Positions 62,201-64,000 of a stretch of DNA of 64,000 nucleotides are shown piece after piece; position 1 is the stretch's first letter, and every line of letters begins with the position of its first letter. A model generated the notes under the pieces. That model searched no databases. It was given only the letters and a program-made list of their open reading frames with translations, and was not told where the DNA came from. The stretch is from Bradyrhizobium diazoefficiens (lineage in GTDB: Bacteria; Pseudomonadota; Alphaproteobacteria; Rhizobiales; Xanthobacteraceae): contig NZ_JAENXS010000001.1 in NCBI RefSeq assembly GCF_016612535.1, forward strand, positions 1,575,501-1,639,500. Direction: 5' to 3'. A program made the position numbers and the translations under genes.

Positions 62201-64000
62201 CGCCGGAGAGGTTCAGCGTGCCGCCCTGCACTTCGATGGTACCAGTGTTGCTGACGGCGGCGGTCACGCTGTTGCTGCCGGAGACGCCATAGAGATGGCC
62301 GGAATTGCTCAGGCTGCCGCCGTTGATCGCGGAGAGATTGGACAGATAGAGCTTTGACGTGCCGTCGACCGTGACCGTGCCGCCGCTATTGGTCACGATG
62401 ACAGCGGACAGCTTCAGGATGCCGCCGTTGATCGCCTTGATATCCGCCGTGTTGGTCAACAGTTCGCCGGCGATATCGAGCTCACCGCCATTGGCCTGGA
62501 TCAAATGGCTGTTGCTAATGGTATGGAGCACCGCGGGATCGATCGTCAGCGTGCCGCCGGTGACGGTGATCGTGCCGGTGTTGGTGATGTCACCTTCTGT
62601 GATGGCGCTGGTTCCGGTGGATTCCAGCGTGCCGCCGATGGTCATCGTGCCGCCATCGATGGTCGCACCATTGAGATCCAGTGTCGAGCCGGACTCGATG
62701 GATACGGCGCCGCCGGCGTTGGTCACCTTCATCGAGATCAGCTTCAGCGTGCCGTCGTCGATAGCGGCGAGCGTACCGGTGTTGGTGACGCCCTCGCCAT
62801 TGATGTCGAGCTCGCCGCCCTTGGCCTGAATGGTGCCGCCATCGTTGGCGATGGTCGCAGACGTCGTCGCCACCAGCGCCAGCACACCGCCGATCGCCTC
62901 GATCAGAGAGCTGTTCGAGATATTGGCGTTGGTGATCGTGCTGGTGCCCAAGGAATCGACCGTGCCGGAGACGGTGAGTGCGCCGCCGGTCAGGCTCGCG
63001 CCGTTCATCGTCAGCTTCTTGGCCGTCTCGACCTTGACCGTGCCGTAATTGGCGATCGCGGTTCCGGCAACCGTCGCATCGTTGAGCGTTAGCGCGAAGC
63101 CGCTTTCGACCGTCACGGCACCCTTATTCAGCGTCGCCTGGCCGTCGATCGTGCTGTTGCCGGTGACGTCGATCATGGCGCCGAGCGCACCGCTGTAATT
63201 ATTGATGGTGCCGCCGGTGATCTCGGTGCCCGACAGCGTCAGCGCCTGGCTGTCGTCGACCTTGACGATGTGGCCGGTGTTGGTCACGACGTCATTGAGC
63301 AGCGTCGCGGCGCCGGCGATCTCCAGGGTGCCCTTGTTGGCGACCGGACCGCCCTTGATCTCGGCGCTGTCCTTCAGCTTGACGGTGTTGTCGAGTTCGA
63401 TGCTGGCATTGTCGGTGATGACCGTGCCGGACACGGTGACGCCGTCCAGCGTCAGCTTGGCATCAGCGGTGACCGCGGCAACGCTGAGCGTGGCGCCGCC
63501 GTCGATGGTGCTGGCGCCGGCGATTTCGATCGTGCCGCTGCCGTTGATGGTGCCGCCGGCGATTGTGGCGTCGCTCAGGGTCAAGGCGGCATTGGCATCG
63601 ACGACGACGTCGCCGCTCGAATTGTCGACCGTCGAGCCCTGATCGATGGCAAGCGCGCCGTTGGTCAGAACCTCGATCGTGCCGGCGTTAGTGAGGGTCT
63701 CATTGTCCAGCGCGTTGCCGATGCCGCTGACGTCGAAGGTCGCGTTGTTCTTCAGGGCACCGCCGCTCAGCACGGCGTTGCCGGTCAGGTCGATCTCACC
63801 ATTGTCCGTGACCGTGCCGGCGCCGCTGATGGAGGCGCCGTTGACCGTCAGCTTGCCAGTGGCGTCGACCGTGACGTTGCCAATGTTGGCGATGCTCGAG
63901 CCCTGGTCGATGGTCAGGGCGCCGTTTGCCAGCACCTCGATGGTGCCGGTCGAAGCGTTCGTGATCGTCTCGTCGTCCAGCGCGTTGCCGATGCCGCTGA
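56292..64000 (-). CDS. Giant type I-secreted repeat protein/adhesin (5' end beyond window)
   Basis: The minus strand stays open from the right edge to a stop at 56292-56294: over 2,560 residues, start not visible. The right part (about 62.1-64 kb) is a beta-helix-like run of 'NTGTIEV..GALTID' repeats. At about 60.7-61.7 kb a block of about 162 residues is repeated ('SGSSGIVAVNYAT' and 'SGSSGIVAANRAT'). VCBS/cadherin-like repeats ('GTLTVSDADTGDHVSVALDH') fall near 58.2-59.6 kb. A LamG-like domain lies near 57.4-57.98 kb. The C terminus has 'TTGDTLSGNGGKDQFVF' and 'SHTITDFIEGVDRIDLRQF', the RTX-like type I target. No cysteines were noticed. It is probably exported by the PrsDE-like pair. Confidence 0.87.
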   Translation of the reverse strand, partial: SGIGNALDDETITNASTGTIEVLANGALTIDQGSSIANIGNVTVDATGKLTVNGASISGAGTVTDNGEIDLTGNAVLSGGALKNNATFDVSGIGNALDNETLTNAGTIEVLTNGALAIDQGSTVDNSSGDVVVDANAALTLSDATIAGGTINGSGTIEIAGASTIDGGATLSVAAVTADAKLTLDGVTVSGTVITDNASIELDNTVKLKDSAEIKGGPVANKGTLEIAGAATLLNDVVTNTGHIVKVDDSQALTLSGTEITGGTINNYSGALGAMIDVTGNSTIDGQATLNKGAVTVESGFALTLNDATVAGTAIANYGTVKVETAKKLTMNGASLTGGALTVSGTVDSLGTSTITNANISNSSLIEAIGGVLALVATTSATIANDGGTIQAKGGELDINGEGVTNTGTLAAIDDGTLKLISMKVTNAGGAVSIESGSTLDLNGATIDGGTMTIGGTLESTGTSAITEGDITNTGTITVTGGTLTIDPAVLHTISNSHLIQANGGELDIAGELLTNTADIKAINGGILKLSAVIVTNSGGTVTVDGTSKLYLSNLSAINGGSLSNSGHLYGVSGSNSVTAAVSNTGTIEVQGGTLNLSGGLSGAGSLVIDDGATLELAGATAQTVTFAGGADTLQLDKVAGQSFTGTITGQSSAGGTFTVTGAADITTASGDALDFAASGGTLAKPADIVLTPTGALKGAANGIAVTQNGTGNISLTATKDVTGLAGNGITLRDSATGAGDITVNDLTGKATGAGANSVGVLVENLNSANAGDISITQRGGAVSGAFGIDATTQGDGNITIDAGGTITGSSIYGIRARSYGAGSETVTTKAGSIVTSGSSGIVAANRATSVDASDASTITVNAYGTINSGSSLNQSGNTPGGIQAGYNGATTGSVANAAVNGSVTINNYANVTAAGGFGLHAYNYGVGDVTVSDGAGTTVIGANQGIRAQALNGGAGDVDVMVGANAHVTGTASYAIFAYSIDAGDIRVTMSSGDVLNSGSSGIVAVNYATAIASSVDSTIVVKAHGTINSGTTLNDNGTTPGGIIAGYNPNGNSTFSNLVNGDVTVESDATINAATGFGIEAFTWGIGDVTVTTGATSSITASGGAAIGAVDHGGGDVGVTNEGSAAGAVGLSAFANGAGDVTIVNDGDLTGTGTVGINVTQNAAGATGSTHITNTGSVLGADGYAAIYVQENTHGTALIDNSGTIGPDDAGSVVSTTYAIFETGGAITIKNSNHINGNISVASATFDNESAGTWTVSGTSVFGTLSTIDNAGEIDLLDGASVSSADGLTFAISNSGKIESWGTASITGNITNANTIEIHTDGTLSLFGSLSGSGSVTIDTGATLDVDGTVSQTVTFNGGGSELRIDTSSFGGSVAGFAATDKLDLSTIKFDVGTSSTYDAATGNLVVSDAYGHSITVKLTGTDYSSAHFAGSSDGHGGTLITLNAVDDAPALTAAEAPPSLSFAELDNKTGYSTTMDPASGGTGTIHFGDIDLTERPTAKITHQDVSWLAADHTTSLTLTPDETSALEHALTLQQTGNKNNGTVGWTYSIADSSLDFLGQGQTATVVSTIELRDHNGGCDTAQVTITIAGANDAPTVAAVTAGPLVDTAAADTFSDLTGQLVGTDADTGETATLSYAVLDADSHAVTTLAGHYGSLTVNSDGTYSYAAGAAAIDALSEGSYHDTFTVQTTDAHGTTGTATLTVDVTGANDAPAITAEAGDSAGASVNESNAGLDKSGTLTVSDADTGDHVSVALDHVSVYLDGHLQTDDVGGLSNADLLNYLTIQSGDILDGTATHAQFSWEFNSGDQAFDFLAAGHTLSLQYTIAPNDGHTSGTADIVTINIAGSNDSPTLDNATLGAISEDTAAPAGSTVGKLFAAGFHDVDDGSNLSAVAITADHAMASQGVWQYEVAGSNQWIDISGVSDTGALVLATDTLIRFEPAANYSGVPGSLDVHALDDTYGGGVSGDTPVLIDITSSGTVSSVSAQAATLNTEVTPVADAPAFTAMAVNYVADSLTGNSIDLTKWQIVLPSVPGTADDASVTPTANGVVLHDHGYLETTSGFTPTAATPLHVSLSFSLDDGVGPYVAVTDGTDGTTGAFGSPANGLSFMFGWGHGLVIANNATGEAVNLSAGLSQGTVYDASITDDGSHQTVVIVDHGTGETVGTYTSDFSDYAAGNLVTITNREANDSQHDATVSNVTVSNAFEGEHGVPIALSGLTAVTDTDGSEHMSLDLSGFPDGTTFSVGQAGTGAEAGHWLISSSDISSLGASPLTMTAPADYIGEFSLHVSGTVVDQATGLSGPLSETETFTNDVAVKVDGDAPVGGPVIDTDNFTVSHDHGLGTDTIYNLSVTDGDSGAPTDTFTVTASTSPTPSTDTSSVDVPTTSGSLNDINLGLANGVTYTPGDPAPDQDHITLTVTDKTTGLSDTVNFIFNEGDASQGVTLNGTAGKDVIFATTTGDTLSGNGGKDQFVFAPGSAGFDDEGHPVADYSHTITDFIEGVDRIDLRQFSDVSSIHGLTITQQSGDTLIDWQQQVGVGEGSVTEHEQLLLKSVTATLKASDFIFHIT

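Overview
The window is GC-rich alphaproteobacterial DNA, most probably the chromosome of a Bradyrhizobium or close relative. Supporting signs are mbfA behind a textbook Irr box (TTTAGAA-N3-TTCTAAA), a PrsD/PrsE-type type I secretion pair, many SDR, acyl-CoA, amidase and metallo-beta-lactamase genes, and dispersed intergenic inverted repeats of the 'GTAGCCCGGATGGAGCG' and 'GTAGGGTGGGTTA' kinds. The assignment comes from gene content only.

Region A (1 to about 17717) is the right end of an integrated mobile element. It ends in a large serine recombinase whose last codons lie inside an initiator tRNA-fMet gene (17641-17717, minus strand). The far-left part is a plasmid/ICE maintenance module on the minus strand: DUF932, ParB, toprim and DUF2493 proteins. 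The cargo at 6-15.5 kb looks like a defence island. Three gene groups stand out. (1) A rightward operon: RHH protein, tandem MazG-like pyrophosphohydrolase, UDG-superfamily glycosylase. (2) A convergent leftward operon, tightly coupled throughout: acyl-carrier-like protein, XRE regulator, ImmA/IrrE metallopeptidase with a chagasin-like cysteine-protease-inhibitor tail, stand-alone papain-like peptidase, divergent thymidylate-synthase-fold protein. Its sigma70-like promoter has a 19-bp palindrome across the spacer. (3) A leftward operon: vapB, vapC, Mrr-like nuclease, AbiJ-NTD3/DUF559-type nuclease. Groups 1 and 2 overlap at their 3' ends and share a nucleobase theme (MazG, UDG, TS fold). They are the best candidate here for an undescribed system.

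Region B (about 18-47.6 kb) is chromosomal and mostly catabolic or housekeeping: aldehyde dehydrogenase and GMC oxidoreductase; CvpA; atypical SDR; two MBL-fold hydrolases around a FAH-family enzyme and a GST; epoxide-hydrolase-like enzyme; a secreted histidine-tract protein; mbfA with an outer-membrane-like neighbour and cytochrome b561; amidase; zinc alcohol dehydrogenase; AidB-like acyl-CoA dehydrogenase; enoyl-CoA hydratase; LysR regulator; MHS transporter; Rieske protein with two amidohydrolases; CinA-like protein; AMP nucleosidase.

Region C (47.7-64 kb) appears dedicated to surface or secreted structures: type I secretion ATPase and adaptor, a CHASE2 adenylate/guanylate cyclase, and a giant repeat protein running off the right edge whose C terminus looks like a type I secretion target. 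Between them sit an amidase with an AtzG-like small partner, flanked on both sides by decayed peptide-ABC-transporter ATPase genes.
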